A DNA stretch of 36,744 nt from Tissierellia bacterium (lineage in GTDB: Bacteria; Bacillota; Clostridia; Tissierellales; Tepidimicrobiaceae): contig JAAZMA010000184.1 in NCBI GenBank assembly GCA_012799055.1, positions 1 to 36,744 on the forward strand. The letters are read 5' to 3'. Numbering within the stretch: the stretch's first letter is position 1; every line of letters begins with the position of its first letter. The notes beneath the pieces were generated by a model. It was not told the origin of the DNA, ran no database searches, and worked only from the letters and a program-made list of their open reading frames with translations. Of this stretch, positions 10,047 through 17,690 are shown in pieces. The translations under genes and the position numbers were made by a program.

Positions 10047-10496
10047 ATGAGGGCTGTAGTGCAAAGAGTTGATTATGCTAATGTTAAAGTTAAAGGAAAA
10101 GTAGTTGGAGAAATAGATAAAGGATTATTAGTATTTCTTGGAGTTGGAGATAATGACAATAATTCTGATTTAGAATATATGGTGGACAAAATTCTAGGCT
10201 TAAGAATATTTGAAGATGATTTAGGCAAAATGAATTTGTCCCTTAAAGATATAAATGGAGAAATCTTAGTGGTTTCTCAATTTACATTATATGGAGATGT
10301 TAGACGAGGAAAGAGACCAAGTTTTACTAGTTCAGCTAAACCAGAATTAGCTGAAAGACTTTACGAAGATTTTATTGAAAAATGTAAAGAGGAAGGTCTA
10401 AAAGTAGAAACTGGTATCTTTGGCGCCCATATGGATGTGGAAATTAAAAATAATGGTCCTGTAACCATATTAATAGATAGTAAAAAAACTTTTTAG
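10047..10496 (+). CDS. dtd: D-aminoacyl-tRNA deacylase (Dtd)
   Basis: Dtd hydrolyses D-amino acids and glycine mischarged on tRNA. The 149 residues match the family length and contain both active-site motifs: S-Q-F-T-L at 77-81 and the Gly-cisPro motif N-G-P-V-T at 136-140, plus the R-G-x-R-P-S-F segment at 87-93. The ATG at 10047 follows AAAGGAAGGT. It sits 15 nt after rel and 11 nt before the hydrolase gene, so it belongs to the rel operon, as in most Firmicutes. Confidence 0.96.
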   Translation: MRAVVQRVDYANVKVKGKVVGEIDKGLLVFLGVGDNDNNSDLEYMVDKILGLRIFEDDLGKMNLSLKDINGEILVVSQFTLYGDVRRGKRPSFTSSAKPELAERLYEDFIEKCKEEGLKVETGIFGAHMDVEIKNNGPVTILIDSKKTF

Positions 10497-10507
10497 GAGG
10501 GATTTTA

Positions 10508-11128
10508 TTGAAAGTTGTAACTATACCTGCAGGCATATATGCAGCAAATTGTTATTTGGTATATTCAGAAAATACGAAAAAGGCTATTGTAATTGACCCT
10601 GGTGGAGATGTAGACGATATAATGGCAAAAATTGAAGAATTAAATTTAGATATTGAATACATTATTCTTACCCATGGTCATGGAGACCATATAGGTGGAG
10701 TACTGGAATTAAAATCTTTCATAGATGTGCCAATAGCAATTCACAAAGAGGACGAATATATGTTAAAAAACGGCAATCAAAACTTATCTAGTCAAATGGT
10801 AATGGGAACTATTGAATTAAATGCAGACATATTATTAGAAGATGGAGATGAAATTTCTTTTGGAGATTTAACAGCTAAAATAATTCATACCCCAGGTCAT
10901 ACTCCTGGTGGTATTAGCATAAAAATAGGAAATAGTATATTTACAGGTGATACATTATTTGCAGGCTCCATAGGAAGAACTGATTTTCCAGGAGGTTCCT
11001 ATAAAGAAATAATATCTTCAATAAAAAACAGAATAATTATTTATCCCGATGAAACAATTATTTATCCTGGACATGGACCAGCTACTAATGTTAAAATAGA
11101 AAAGGCAAACAATCCCTTTTTAAGATAA
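10508..11128 (+). CDS. Metallo-beta-lactamase-fold hydrolase (glyoxalase II-like, YcbL type)
   Basis: The 206-residue protein has the di-zinc motif T-H-G-H-G-D-H (55-61), a second-shell H-T-P-G-H-T-P-G-G, the F-T-G-D-T-L-F strand with the bridging Asp, and I-Y-P-G-H-G-P-A-T with the last zinc His. This is the short YcbL-like form without the glutathione-binding C-terminal domain of true glyoxalase II, so substrate is uncertain (thioesters such as lactoyl-bacillithiol are possible). Start is TTG at 10508 behind AGGAGGGA (10496-10503). It commonly follows dtd in Clostridia. Confidence 0.88.
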   Translation: MKVVTIPAGIYAANCYLVYSENTKKAIVIDPGGDVDDIMAKIEELNLDIEYIILTHGHGDHIGGVLELKSFIDVPIAIHKEDEYMLKNGNQNLSSQMVMGTIELNADILLEDGDEISFGDLTAKIIHTPGHTPGGISIKIGNSIFTGDTLFAGSIGRTDFPGGSYKEIISSIKNRIIIYPDETIIYPGHGPATNVKIEKANNPFLR

Positions 11129-11136
11129 AGAATTAT

Positions 11137-11178
11137 AAGCCACCTTTTAGGGGAACATAAATTTAGGAGGTGGCTTTT
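11137..11178 (+). terminator. Hairpin after the hydrolase gene whose 3' arm contains the next gene's ribosome binding site
   Basis: AAGCCACCT (11137-11145) is perfectly complementary to AGGTGGCTT (11168-11176), with a 22-nt loop and a short TTTT (11175-11178). The AGGAGGT Shine-Dalgarno (11165-11171) of the small HTH gene, which starts at 11179, lies partly in the 3' arm. The structure can therefore act as a terminator for rel-dtd-hydrolase, as a translational block for the HTH gene, or both. The T tract is short and the loop large, so termination may be partial. Confidence 0.6.
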
Positions 11179-11349
11179 ATGAATAAAAAAACTAGAAAGA
11201 CTTTTAGTAAATTTAAGGAAAATGTGGATTTGCATGATATAAATGAGCTTATTGAAATGGGGCTAAAAAAAGAAGAAATATCTAGGGAATTAGGTATTTC
11301 ACAAAAATATATTAAAAAGATTTTAAATGATTATTATAAAGACTACTAG
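11179..11349 (+). CDS. Small helix-turn-helix protein, 56 residues
   Basis: An ORF of 56 codons starts ATG at 11179, 7 nt after AGGAGGT, and ends TAG at 11347-11349. The basic N-terminus (M-N-K-K-T-R-K-T) is followed by a predicted HTH at about residues 22-52: L-I-E-M-G-L-K-K-E-E-I-S-R-E-L-G-I-S-Q-K then Y-I-K-K-I-L. The E-I-S-R-E-L-G-I-S core is typical of a DNA-binding turn. Strong ribosome binding site, codon use like its neighbours, and overlap of its stop with the hemZ ribosome binding site (AGGTG, 11348-11352) support a real, translationally coupled gene. Target unknown; autoregulation or control of hemZ is a guess. Confidence 0.75.
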   Translation: MNKKTRKTFSKFKENVDLHDINELIEMGLKKEEISRELGISQKYIKKILNDYYKDY

Positions 11350-11359
11350 GTGAAATTAA

Positions 11360-12838
11360 ATGATATATGTAAAATTAATTGGTCATGATTTTAAATATGA
11401 AATACGTGAATTAATTAAAGCTTTCTTTTTCGGTGAAGAAATAATATTTATTAGTAGTAATAAGGAATACAATGGTGATGGACTATTAATAGAAAATAGT
11501 CTTAATATTAAAGGAAATAAAATAGATTCTATTACTAAAATATATAAAAATCATAAATTGATGTTTCAATATAATGAGGAAGATTTGCAAAATATAGAAA
11601 TTGGTCAAGAAGATTTAAAGAAAAAAATTAGAATAGGGATAAAAAAAAGTTTGTATAAAGGCTTAATTAATGTATCAGAAACAAGAGTGCCTTGGGGTAT
11701 ATTAACAGGTGTTAGACCTATTAAAATTGTGCACAATCTATTGGATGAAAAAATAGAAGAAAAAAATATAGTAGAAATATTGCTTAATCAATACAAGATT
11801 TCCAATGATAAAGCTAATTTAATACTGAATATTTGTAAAAAACAAAGAAAATATCTATATCCTTTAGATGAAAATAGATTTAGTTTATATATAAGTATTC
11901 CTTTTTGTCCAAGTAGATGTTTGTATTGCTCCTTTCCATCGTTAAATATTAATAAATATTATGAATATGTAGATGAGTATACAGATAAATTAGTATATGA
12001 AATAAATAGCATTAAGGATATTATGAAAGGAAAATCTATATCTACTGTATATATAGGGGGGGGAACTCCTACTGCTATACCTAGGGAAAACTTAGAGAAA
12101 ATAATTTTAAGTATTTATGATAATTTTAGTAAAGAAAGCATTGAAGAAATAACTGTAGAAGCAGGTAGACCAGATACTATTAATAGAGAAGTGCTAAATA
12201 TGTTAAATAGAAATAAAATCAATAGAATTAGTATTAATCCTCAAACTATGAATGATAAGACTTTAAAGCTTATTGGGAGAAAACATAGTAGTGCTGATAT
12301 TATTGAATCCTATTATTTAGCGAGAGAAATTGGATTTGATTCTATTAATATGGATTTAATAATTGGACTTCCAGGGGAAGGAGTTGAAGAAATCAGGAAC
12401 ACATTAAAAAAATTAGAAAATCTAAATCCTGAAAATTTAACTGTCCATACTTTAGCTGTAAAAAGAGGCTCTAAATTTAAAAAAACCATGGACAAATACT
12501 CTATTAAAGGCCAAGAAATTATTGAAAAAATGTTAAAAGAAACTGAAATCTTTTCAAAAAATATGGAAATTTATCCTTATTATCTTTATAGACAAAAACA
12601 AATACTAGGAAATTTAGAGAATATTGGATATGCAAAAGAAGGGAAAGAATGTATATATAATATAAAAATGATGGAGGAAAAGGAAACTGTAATGGCAGCA
12701 GGTATGGGAGCAGTATCTAAAATTTTTTTCCCAAAGGCAGATAGAATTGAAAGGGTTCCAAATGTGAAATCTTTGAAAGAGTATTTAAATAGAACTGATG
12801 AAATGATAGATAGAAAAATTCAGGGTTTAAATAGCTAA
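11360..12838 (+). CDS. hemZ: Coproporphyrinogen III oxidase-like radical SAM protein HemZ
   Basis: HemZ is the HemN-like, oxygen-independent coproporphyrinogen dehydrogenase of Firmicutes. The 492-residue product has a family-specific N-terminal region of about 170 residues with the P-W-G-I-L-T-G-V-R-P-I-K motif (111-122), then the radical SAM cluster motif C-P-S-R-C-L-Y-C-S-F-P-S with Cys183, Cys187 and Cys190, and the G-G-G-T-P-T SAM-binding motif. The S-F-P-S after the third Cys is characteristic of HemZ. Other haem genes are not in the window, and the in vivo reaction in anaerobic Clostridia is not certain. The start overlaps the tail of the HTH gene through its ribosome binding site. Confidence 0.87.
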   Translation: MIYVKLIGHDFKYEIRELIKAFFFGEEIIFISSNKEYNGDGLLIENSLNIKGNKIDSITKIYKNHKLMFQYNEEDLQNIEIGQEDLKKKIRIGIKKSLYKGLINVSETRVPWGILTGVRPIKIVHNLLDEKIEEKNIVEILLNQYKISNDKANLILNICKKQRKYLYPLDENRFSLYISIPFCPSRCLYCSFPSLNINKYYEYVDEYTDKLVYEINSIKDIMKGKSISTVYIGGGTPTAIPRENLEKIILSIYDNFSKESIEEITVEAGRPDTINREVLNMLNRNKINRISINPQTMNDKTLKLIGRKHSSADIIESYYLAREIGFDSINMDLIIGLPGEGVEEIRNTLKKLENLNPENLTVHTLAVKRGSKFKKTMDKYSIKGQEIIEKMLKETEIFSKNMEIYPYYLYRQKQILGNLENIGYAKEGKECIYNIKMMEEKETVMAAGMGAVSKIFFPKADRIERVPNVKSLKEYLNRTDEMIDRKIQGLNS

Positions 12839-12845
12839 AATCACC

Positions 12846-12874
12846 TTGACACTTAATCTTATATATCATATAAT
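12846..12874 (+). promoter_or_regulatory. Consensus sigma-A promoter of the aspS T-box leader
   Basis: TTGACA (12846-12851), 17-nt spacer, TATAAT (12869-12874): a perfect match at both hexamers. It starts 7 nt after hemZ stops. Transcription should begin near 12881, leaving a leader of about 240 nt. Confidence 0.9.
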
Positions 12875-12880
12875 GGAAAA

Positions 12881-13104
12881 AACATAAAAACTATGAAAAG
12901 GAATAGTAATTAAATCCCTTATCTATAGAGAGTCAGGCTTGGTGGAAACTGATGATAATATTTGATGAAGACACCTTAGAGTTAACAAAGTTATTTGTTC
13001 GTAGCTAACTACGTTATCAATCCATAAGCGAGGTTTAAGCCTAATTAGGGTGGCACCGCGAGAACTAGCCTCTCGTCCCTGAATTCAGAGATGAGGGGTT
13101 TTTT
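12881..13104 (+). promoter_or_regulatory. T-box leader, aspartate-specific, controlling aspS
   Basis: The invariant T-box AGGGTGGCACCGCG lies at 13047-13060. Stem I shows the G-A-G-A-G-T-C and G-G-T-G-G-A-A-A-C elements (about 12928-12949). The best specifier is GAC at 12970-12972 followed by the expected purine, in the context TGAAGACACC. The UGGC acceptor-binding bases (13051-13054) fit a tRNA ending G-CCA, which is right for tRNA-Asp. The terminator stem is 13071-13084 with 13085-13098 region (CCTCTCGTCCCTGA against TCAGAGATGAGGGG, one mismatch) followed by six Ts (13099-13104). Uncharged tRNA-Asp should stabilise the antiterminator and turn aspS on. Confidence 0.93.
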
Positions 13105-13124
13105 ATTATTAAGGAGGTATTTAA

Positions 13125-14906
13125 ATGATAGAAAAAATGGGAAATTTAAGAAGAACTAATATGTGTGGAGATTTAAGAGAGGATAATATTGGAGAAGAAG
13201 TGGTATTAATGGGTTGGGTTCAAAGAGAAAGGAATTTAGGCTCATTAATATTTATTGATTTAAGGGATACTACTGGAATTTGTCAAATAGTAATAGATAG
13301 TACAGTTTCAAAAGAAATTTTTAAAAAGGCGGAAAAAATTAGAGCTGAATATGTGTTGGCAGTCAAGGGAAGTGTTAGAAAAAGGGAATCAATAAACAAA
13401 GATATACCAACAGGTAATATAGAGGTATTAGCTAAAGAATTAAAAGTTTTAGACATATCAGAAACACCTCCTATATATATAAAAGATGAGGATAATGTTT
13501 CAGAAACTATGAGATTAAAATACAGATTTTTAGATTTAAGAAAACCTAAAATGCAAAACAATTTAAAGATAAGGCATAAAACTGCTAAGGTAATTAGAGA
13601 CTTTTTAGATGAAAATAATTTTGTAGAAATTGAAACTCCTATGCTAACAAAACCTACTCCAGAAGGTGCTAGGGATTACTTGGTTCCCAGTAGAGTTAAT
13701 CCTGGAGAATTTTATGCTCTACCTCAGTCTCCACAACTTATGAAACAGCTTTTAATGGTTTCAGGCATGGATAGATATTATCAAATTGTTAAATGCTTTA
13801 GAGATGAAGACTTAAGGGCAAATAGACAGCCAGAATTTACTCAAATAGATATGGAAATGTCCTTTGTAGATATTGACGACATAATAGATTTAAATGAAAA
13901 ACTACTATATAGACTTTTTAAGGAAATCAAAGGAATTGAAATTAAACTACCTATAGAGAGAATGACTTATAAAGAAGCTATGGATAGATTTGGCGTAGAT
14001 AAACCAGATTTACGATTTGGATTTGAATTAGTGGATATATCAGATATAGTTAAGGATTCTGAATTTAAGGTATTTAGTGGTACTATAAATAATAAAGGCT
14101 GTGTAAAGGGTATAAATGTAAAGGGATATGAAAGTAAGTTTTCCAGAAAAGATATTACTAGTTTAGAAAATTATGTAAAGGATTTTGGTGCTAAGGGATT
14201 AGCTTGGATTAAGATTACAGAAGAAGGAATTTCATCTCCTATTGCCAAGTTTTTATCTCAAGAAGAACTAGACAATATATTGGCTAAAATGGAAGGGAAA
14301 GTGGGAGATTTACTTTTATTTGTAGCAGATAAACCTAAAATAGTATTTGATAGCTTGGGAAATTTAAGAAATGAAGTGGCAAGACGACTTAATATTATAG
14401 AAGATGAAGATTTAAAATTAGTGTGGATTACAGAATTCCCATTATTTGAATATGATGAAGAAGAAGGTAGATATGTAGCTAAACATCACCCTTTTACCCA
14501 TCCTATGGAAGAAGATATAGATTTATTGGAAACTCATCCAGAAAAAGTTAGGGCAAAGGCCTATGATATTGTAATAAATGGAGATGAAATAGGTGGTGGA
14601 AGTATTAGAATAAGTGATAGAGAACTGCAAAAGAGAATGTTTAAGGCCCTTGGTTTCACTGAAGAAGAAGCACAAGATAAATTTGGTTTCTTATTAGATG
14701 CTTTTAAATATGGTACTCCACCTCATGGGGGTATTGCCTATGGCTTTGATAGACTAATTATGTTATTAACAGGCAGCCAAAATATTAGAGATGTAATTGC
14801 ATTTCCAAAAACTCAATCTGCAACTTGTTTATTAACTGGAGCACCAACTAATATTTCAGATGAACAATTAAAAGAAATTCATATTAGTTTAGATATAGAA
14901 AAATAA
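13125..14906 (+). CDS. aspS: Aspartate--tRNA ligase
   Basis: AspS charges tRNA-Asp. The 593-residue protein is the bacterial form: an N-terminal OB-fold anticodon domain (L-R-R-T-N-M-C-G-D-L through about 110), class II motif 2 with F-R-D-E-D-L-R-A-N-R-Q-P-E-F-T-Q, a GAD insertion domain in the middle (about 290-410), and motif 3 G-I-A-Y-G-F-D-R-L near the C-terminus. The start follows AAGGAGGT. The usual clostridial hisS partner is not next to it. Whether it is discriminating or also charges tRNA-Asn cannot be read from what I see. Confidence 0.97.
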   Translation: MIEKMGNLRRTNMCGDLREDNIGEEVVLMGWVQRERNLGSLIFIDLRDTTGICQIVIDSTVSKEIFKKAEKIRAEYVLAVKGSVRKRESINKDIPTGNIEVLAKELKVLDISETPPIYIKDEDNVSETMRLKYRFLDLRKPKMQNNLKIRHKTAKVIRDFLDENNFVEIETPMLTKPTPEGARDYLVPSRVNPGEFYALPQSPQLMKQLLMVSGMDRYYQIVKCFRDEDLRANRQPEFTQIDMEMSFVDIDDIIDLNEKLLYRLFKEIKGIEIKLPIERMTYKEAMDRFGVDKPDLRFGFELVDISDIVKDSEFKVFSGTINNKGCVKGINVKGYESKFSRKDITSLENYVKDFGAKGLAWIKITEEGISSPIAKFLSQEELDNILAKMEGKVGDLLLFVADKPKIVFDSLGNLRNEVARRLNIIEDEDLKLVWITEFPLFEYDEEEGRYVAKHHPFTHPMEEDIDLLETHPEKVRAKAYDIVINGDEIGGGSIRISDRELQKRMFKALGFTEEEAQDKFGFLLDAFKYGTPPHGGIAYGFDRLIMLLTGSQNIRDVIAFPKTQSATCLLTGAPTNISDEQLKEIHISLDIEK

Positions 14907-14924
14907 TAATATTGAGGAGAAAAA

Positions 14925-15632
14925 ATGTTGGAACAATTTTCAAGAACCCAATCTTTGTTGGGGAAAGAGAATATGATAAAATTAAATAATGCTAAAGTTG
15001 CAGTTTTTGGCATTGGAGGTGTGGGCTCTTTTGCTGCTGAAGCTTTAGGGAGATCTGGTTTAGGTTCTATTGTATTAGTAGATTATGATATAATAGATAT
15101 ATCTAATTTAAATAGACAAATACATGCTAATTTTAAAACCATTGGGCACAAAAAGGTAGTTGCAATGAAAAATAGACTCCTAAGTATTAATCCCAAAATG
15201 AATATTGAAATTTACGATGAAATATATACTGAAAAGAACAATTATTTATTAAATAGGGATTATGATTATGTAATAGATGCTATAGATATGGTTTCTTCTA
15301 AAATTAACTTAATAGAAAACTGTAAAAATATGAATATTCCAATAATATCTTCTATGGGAGCAGGAAACAAATTAGATCCAACTATGTTTCAAATAAGTGA
15401 TATATATGAAACGCATACATGTCCCTTAGCTAAAATAATGAGAAGAGAATTAAGGAGAAAAGGTATTGATAAATTAAAAGTAGTTTGGTCTAAAGAGAAA
15501 CCTATTAAAACTAATAAAGAAATTGAAGGTCTTAGGAAGTCTGTACCAGGGTCTGTAGCTTATGTGCCTTCTGTTTGCGGTTTAATAATTGCTTCGGAAG
15601 TTATAAAAGATATAACTGTTGGAGGTGAATAA
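14925..15632 (+). CDS. tcdA: ThiF/E1-like protein, tRNA threonylcarbamoyladenosine dehydratase (TcdA/CsdL) type
   Basis: TcdA uses ATP to cyclise t6A-37 of ANN-decoding tRNAs to ct6A. The 235-residue product has the Rossmann nucleotide motif G-I-G-G-V-G-S (29-35), the D-Y-D-x-I-D-I-S-N-L-N-R-Q adenylation signature (53-65), and the family tail S-V-P-G-S-V-A-Y-V-P-S-V-C-G. It has none of the paired zinc CxxC motifs of MoeB/ThiF, which favours TcdA. It follows aspS by 18 nt with a GAGGAG site, so it is probably under the T-box too. Related E1-like functions cannot be excluded. Confidence 0.82.
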   Translation: MLEQFSRTQSLLGKENMIKLNNAKVAVFGIGGVGSFAAEALGRSGLGSIVLVDYDIIDISNLNRQIHANFKTIGHKKVVAMKNRLLSINPKMNIEIYDEIYTEKNNYLLNRDYDYVIDAIDMVSSKINLIENCKNMNIPIISSMGAGNKLDPTMFQISDIYETHTCPLAKIMRRELRRKGIDKLKVVWSKEKPIKTNKEIEGLRKSVPGSVAYVPSVCGLIIASEVIKDITVGGE

Positions 15633-15633
15633 T

Positions 15634-16059
15634 TTGGAACAAATAGGTTATGTAAGGAGAACCTTTGATGATATGGCTGAAGTAGAGGTTAGAAGGATTT
15701 CAGGGTGTGGTGGCGGTTGTAGCAGTTGTGGTGGGGGGTGTAATGCTCCTAGTATTATAGTTTCTCTAAAAAACTCTATTGAAGCTAAAGAAGGAGATTA
15801 TGTAGAAATAAAAGGTAAGGCTAATAAGATAATAAAATATGCTTTAATTGTATATATGATTCCCTTTGCAATGCTAATACTTGGTATTGTATTGGGAATG
15901 GGTTTATTTAAATCTAAAGGAGTAGTTAATTATGAAGCTTATGGGTTTCTAAGTGGTTTAATTTTTTTAATCTTTTCATTTTTAATAGTAAAAAAAGTTG
16001 ATTCTTCTATACAGAAGAAAAATGAAAATGCATTAGAAATAGTAAAAATATTAGATTAA
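15634..16059 (+). CDS. SoxR-reducing system RseC-family membrane protein
   Basis: The 141-residue protein starts with a small beta domain (E-Q-I-G-Y-V-R-R), then a glycine-rich cysteine cluster C-x3-C-x2-C-x3-C (Cys25, Cys29, Cys32, Cys36), and two membrane helices (about 69-91 and 103-124), the RseC/MucC layout. In proteobacteria RseC helps reduce the iron-sulfur cluster of SoxR; in anaerobes it accompanies electron-transfer complexes, and its role here is unknown. I place the start at TTG 15634 because GGAGGTG (15621-15627) is 6 nt upstream; an in-frame TTG at 15619 would overlap tcdA and has no site. Confidence 0.82.
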   Translation: MEQIGYVRRTFDDMAEVEVRRISGCGGGCSSCGGGCNAPSIIVSLKNSIEAKEGDYVEIKGKANKIIKYALIVYMIPFAMLILGIVLGMGLFKSKGVVNYEAYGFLSGLIFLIFSFLIVKKVDSSIQKKNENALEIVKILD

Positions 16060-16078
16060 ATAGAGAGGGGAAATAAGA

Positions 16079-16357
16079 TTGACCTTTAAAACTAATGAAA
16101 ATGAAGCCATTATAAAAAGACTAAGAAGAATAGAAGGACAGGTTAAAGGCATTCAAAAAATGGTGGAAGAAGGGAAGTGTTGTGGAGACATATTAATTCA
16201 AATTTCAGCTGTCCGTTCTGCCATGAATTCAGTTGGAGGCCTTATACTAGAAAATCATATGAAAGATTGTCTAAAATTATATTTAGATGGAGATGCTGGC
16301 GATGAAACCCTAGATAGTTTAGTAGAAACTATGGTAAAATATACTAAACAAAATTAA
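16079..16357 (+). CDS. CsoR/RcnR-family metal- or sulfur-sensing repressor
   Basis: The 92-residue all-helical DUF156 protein carries the family signature R-L-R-R-I-E-G-Q-V-K-G-I (14-25) and the sensor residues Cys34 or Cys35, His60 and Cys64, with the His-x3-Cys spacing of copper-sensing CsoR. The tandem Cys34-Cys35 is compatible with copper(I) sensing but persulfide sensing (CstR-like) cannot be excluded. TTG start at 16079 after GAGAGGGG. It is the last gene of the tcdA-rseC-csoR run; no copper ATPase or chaperone is in the window. Its stop overlaps the converging exporter gene by 4 nt. Confidence 0.87.
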   Translation: MTFKTNENEAIIKRLRRIEGQVKGIQKMVEEGKCCGDILIQISAVRSAMNSVGGLILENHMKDCLKLYLDGDAGDETLDSLVETMVKYTKQN

Positions 16358-16791
16358 GTTTTATTTTTAACTCTATTTATAGATCTAGATAGGGATGTGG
16401 ATATTATTATCCCTATAGAGATAGCAGCCGCTATAAAAAAAGTTTCAGTTCCCTTATTTGCAGCTAATAAAAAATCCTTTCTAACTAATGCTAACATAGT
16501 ATAATACATGCCAGCACCAGGTACTAATGGAACAATTCCAGGAATAATGTATACTGTTGCTGGCTTTTTAAAATGTCTTGCAAATAATTCACCTAAAATT
16601 CCCACTACTATAGAGGCAAAAAAAGTTCCAACTATATTACTATCTAAATATTTAGATGTAAAATAAAAAGCAATCCATCCAAAGGCACCTACAAAACCTG
16701 ATTTTATTATGGAATTTTTCGGTATACCAAATAAAACTGCAAAACCAATAGTGGACAAATAAGAAAATAAAAATAATTTTAAAACATTCAT
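16354..16791 (-). CDS. Threonine/serine exporter, ThrE C-terminal half (DUF3815)
   Basis: The 145-residue membrane protein has about five helices and the P-G-I-V-P-L-V-P-G-A-G-M-Y motif that marks the second half of ThrE-type exporters. Its ATG overlaps the TGA of the preceding gene (ATGA at 16788-16791), so the halves are translationally coupled and presumably form one transporter. Export of threonine or serine is known for Corynebacterium ThrE; the substrate here is inferred. The 3' end meets csoR tail to tail with a 4-nt overlap, and I find no clear terminator between them. Confidence 0.85.
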   Translation of the reverse strand: MNVLKLFLFSYLSTIGFAVLFGIPKNSIIKSGFVGAFGWIAFYFTSKYLDSNIVGTFFASIVVGILGELFARHFKKPATVYIIPGIVPLVPGAGMYYTMLALVRKDFLLAANKGTETFFIAAAISIGIIISTSLSRSINRVKNKT

Positions 16792-17576
16792 TGTAACAGC
16801 CCCCTATAGTAGATATTTAATACTATTCCTACTCCAAAGGCAATGGCCAAAGCTGAAAAAACAGCCTCCATACCTCTAGATAATCCAGATATAAAATCTC
16901 CAGATATGGTGTCTCTTAAAGCATTGGTAATGGGAACACCAGGCACTAAGGACATAATGGAACCTATAATAATAGTGTCCATATTGTGACCAATTCCAAT
17001 ATTTACTGTTAATATAGATAAAATAGATGCAATTGATGCACCTATAATATTGTTAATAAAAAAAGTCATTTTATATTGGCTAATTTTACTTATTGTAAAT
17101 AATACTGCTAAACTTACTAAATATGTGGAAATAAAATCTGAAAAACTTCCACCAAAGAGTAAAGCAAAAAAGGAACAAGCAAGAGCACCAAATAGATTTT
17201 TTGTGCTTTTATTATAACCTTGTATATTATTTATTGCCCTTAATTTTTCCAGACCTTTATCTATTGGAGTATTAGAGTTTACAAACTCTCTAGAAAATTC
17301 ATTTACTAAATCAATCTTATTTAAATCAATTTTAATGGATTTAATTCTAATAAGATAGGATAGCATTTCGTCTTTATATTCTAAAGACACAAAAATGCCA
17401 GTAGGAGTTACAAAGGCGTCGGCATATTTTATACCTAGTCTTGATTTACATATTCTCTCTATAGTGTCTTCTACTCTATAAGTTTCTGCACCATTTCTTA
17501 ACATGGTTTTACCAGTTAAAGCAGCTAATAAAAGAAGTTTTTTTGCTTTATTTCTATCTTTTTCAACTAAATCCAT
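16788..17576 (-). CDS. Threonine/serine exporter, ThrE N-terminal half (DUF1212)
   Basis: The 262-residue product opens with the cytosolic DUF1212 region, including T-G-K-T-M-L-R-N-G-A-E-T-Y-R-V-E-D-T (about 22-39), followed by about five membrane helices and the S-L-V-P-G-V-P-I-T-N-A-L-R-D motif. With the downstream gene it makes a split ThrE transporter, common in Firmicutes. I use the ATG at 17576, 6 nt from GAGGTG; the in-frame GTG at 17585 lies inside that ribosome binding site. It is divergent from glyA, which interconverts serine and glycine, a sensible neighbour for a serine/threonine exporter. Confidence 0.87.
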   Translation of the reverse strand: MDLVEKDRNKAKKLLLLAALTGKTMLRNGAETYRVEDTIERICKSRLGIKYADAFVTPTGIFVSLEYKDEMLSYLIRIKSIKIDLNKIDLVNEFSREFVNSNTPIDKGLEKLRAINNIQGYNKSTKNLFGALACSFFALLFGGSFSDFISTYLVSLAVLFTISKISQYKMTFFINNIIGASIASILSILTVNIGIGHNMDTIIIGSIMSLVPGVPITNALRDTISGDFISGLSRGMEAVFSALAIAFGVGIVLNIYYRGLLQ

Positions 17577-17603
17577 TAAAATCACCTCATAAATATTATT
17601 TAG

Positions 17604-17632
17604 TTGTAAATGCTTAACAATAAATGTATAAT
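17604..17632 (+). promoter_or_regulatory. Sigma-A promoter of glyA
   Basis: TTGTAA (17604-17609), 17-nt spacer, TATAAT (17627-17632). Transcription would start near 17639, about 50 nt before the glyA ATG. Confidence 0.6.
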
Positions 17633-17662
17633 GAATTTGTAAGAAAAATATTCTTGTTCTAT

Positions 17663-17671
17663 ATTATATCA
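17663..17671 (-). promoter_or_regulatory. Candidate extended -10 promoter for the exporter pair
   Basis: On the minus strand TGaTATAAT reads from 17671 to 17663, with a weak -35. The start would be near 17656, so the two divergent transcripts would overlap at their 5' ends. Confidence 0.3.
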
Positions 17672-17690
17672 AATAAGGAGGTTTTAATAA

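Noticed and set aside
12972-12974. CAC (His) as the T-box specifier
   Set aside because: The following base is C rather than the usual purine, and UGGC would not match the C discriminator of tRNA-His.
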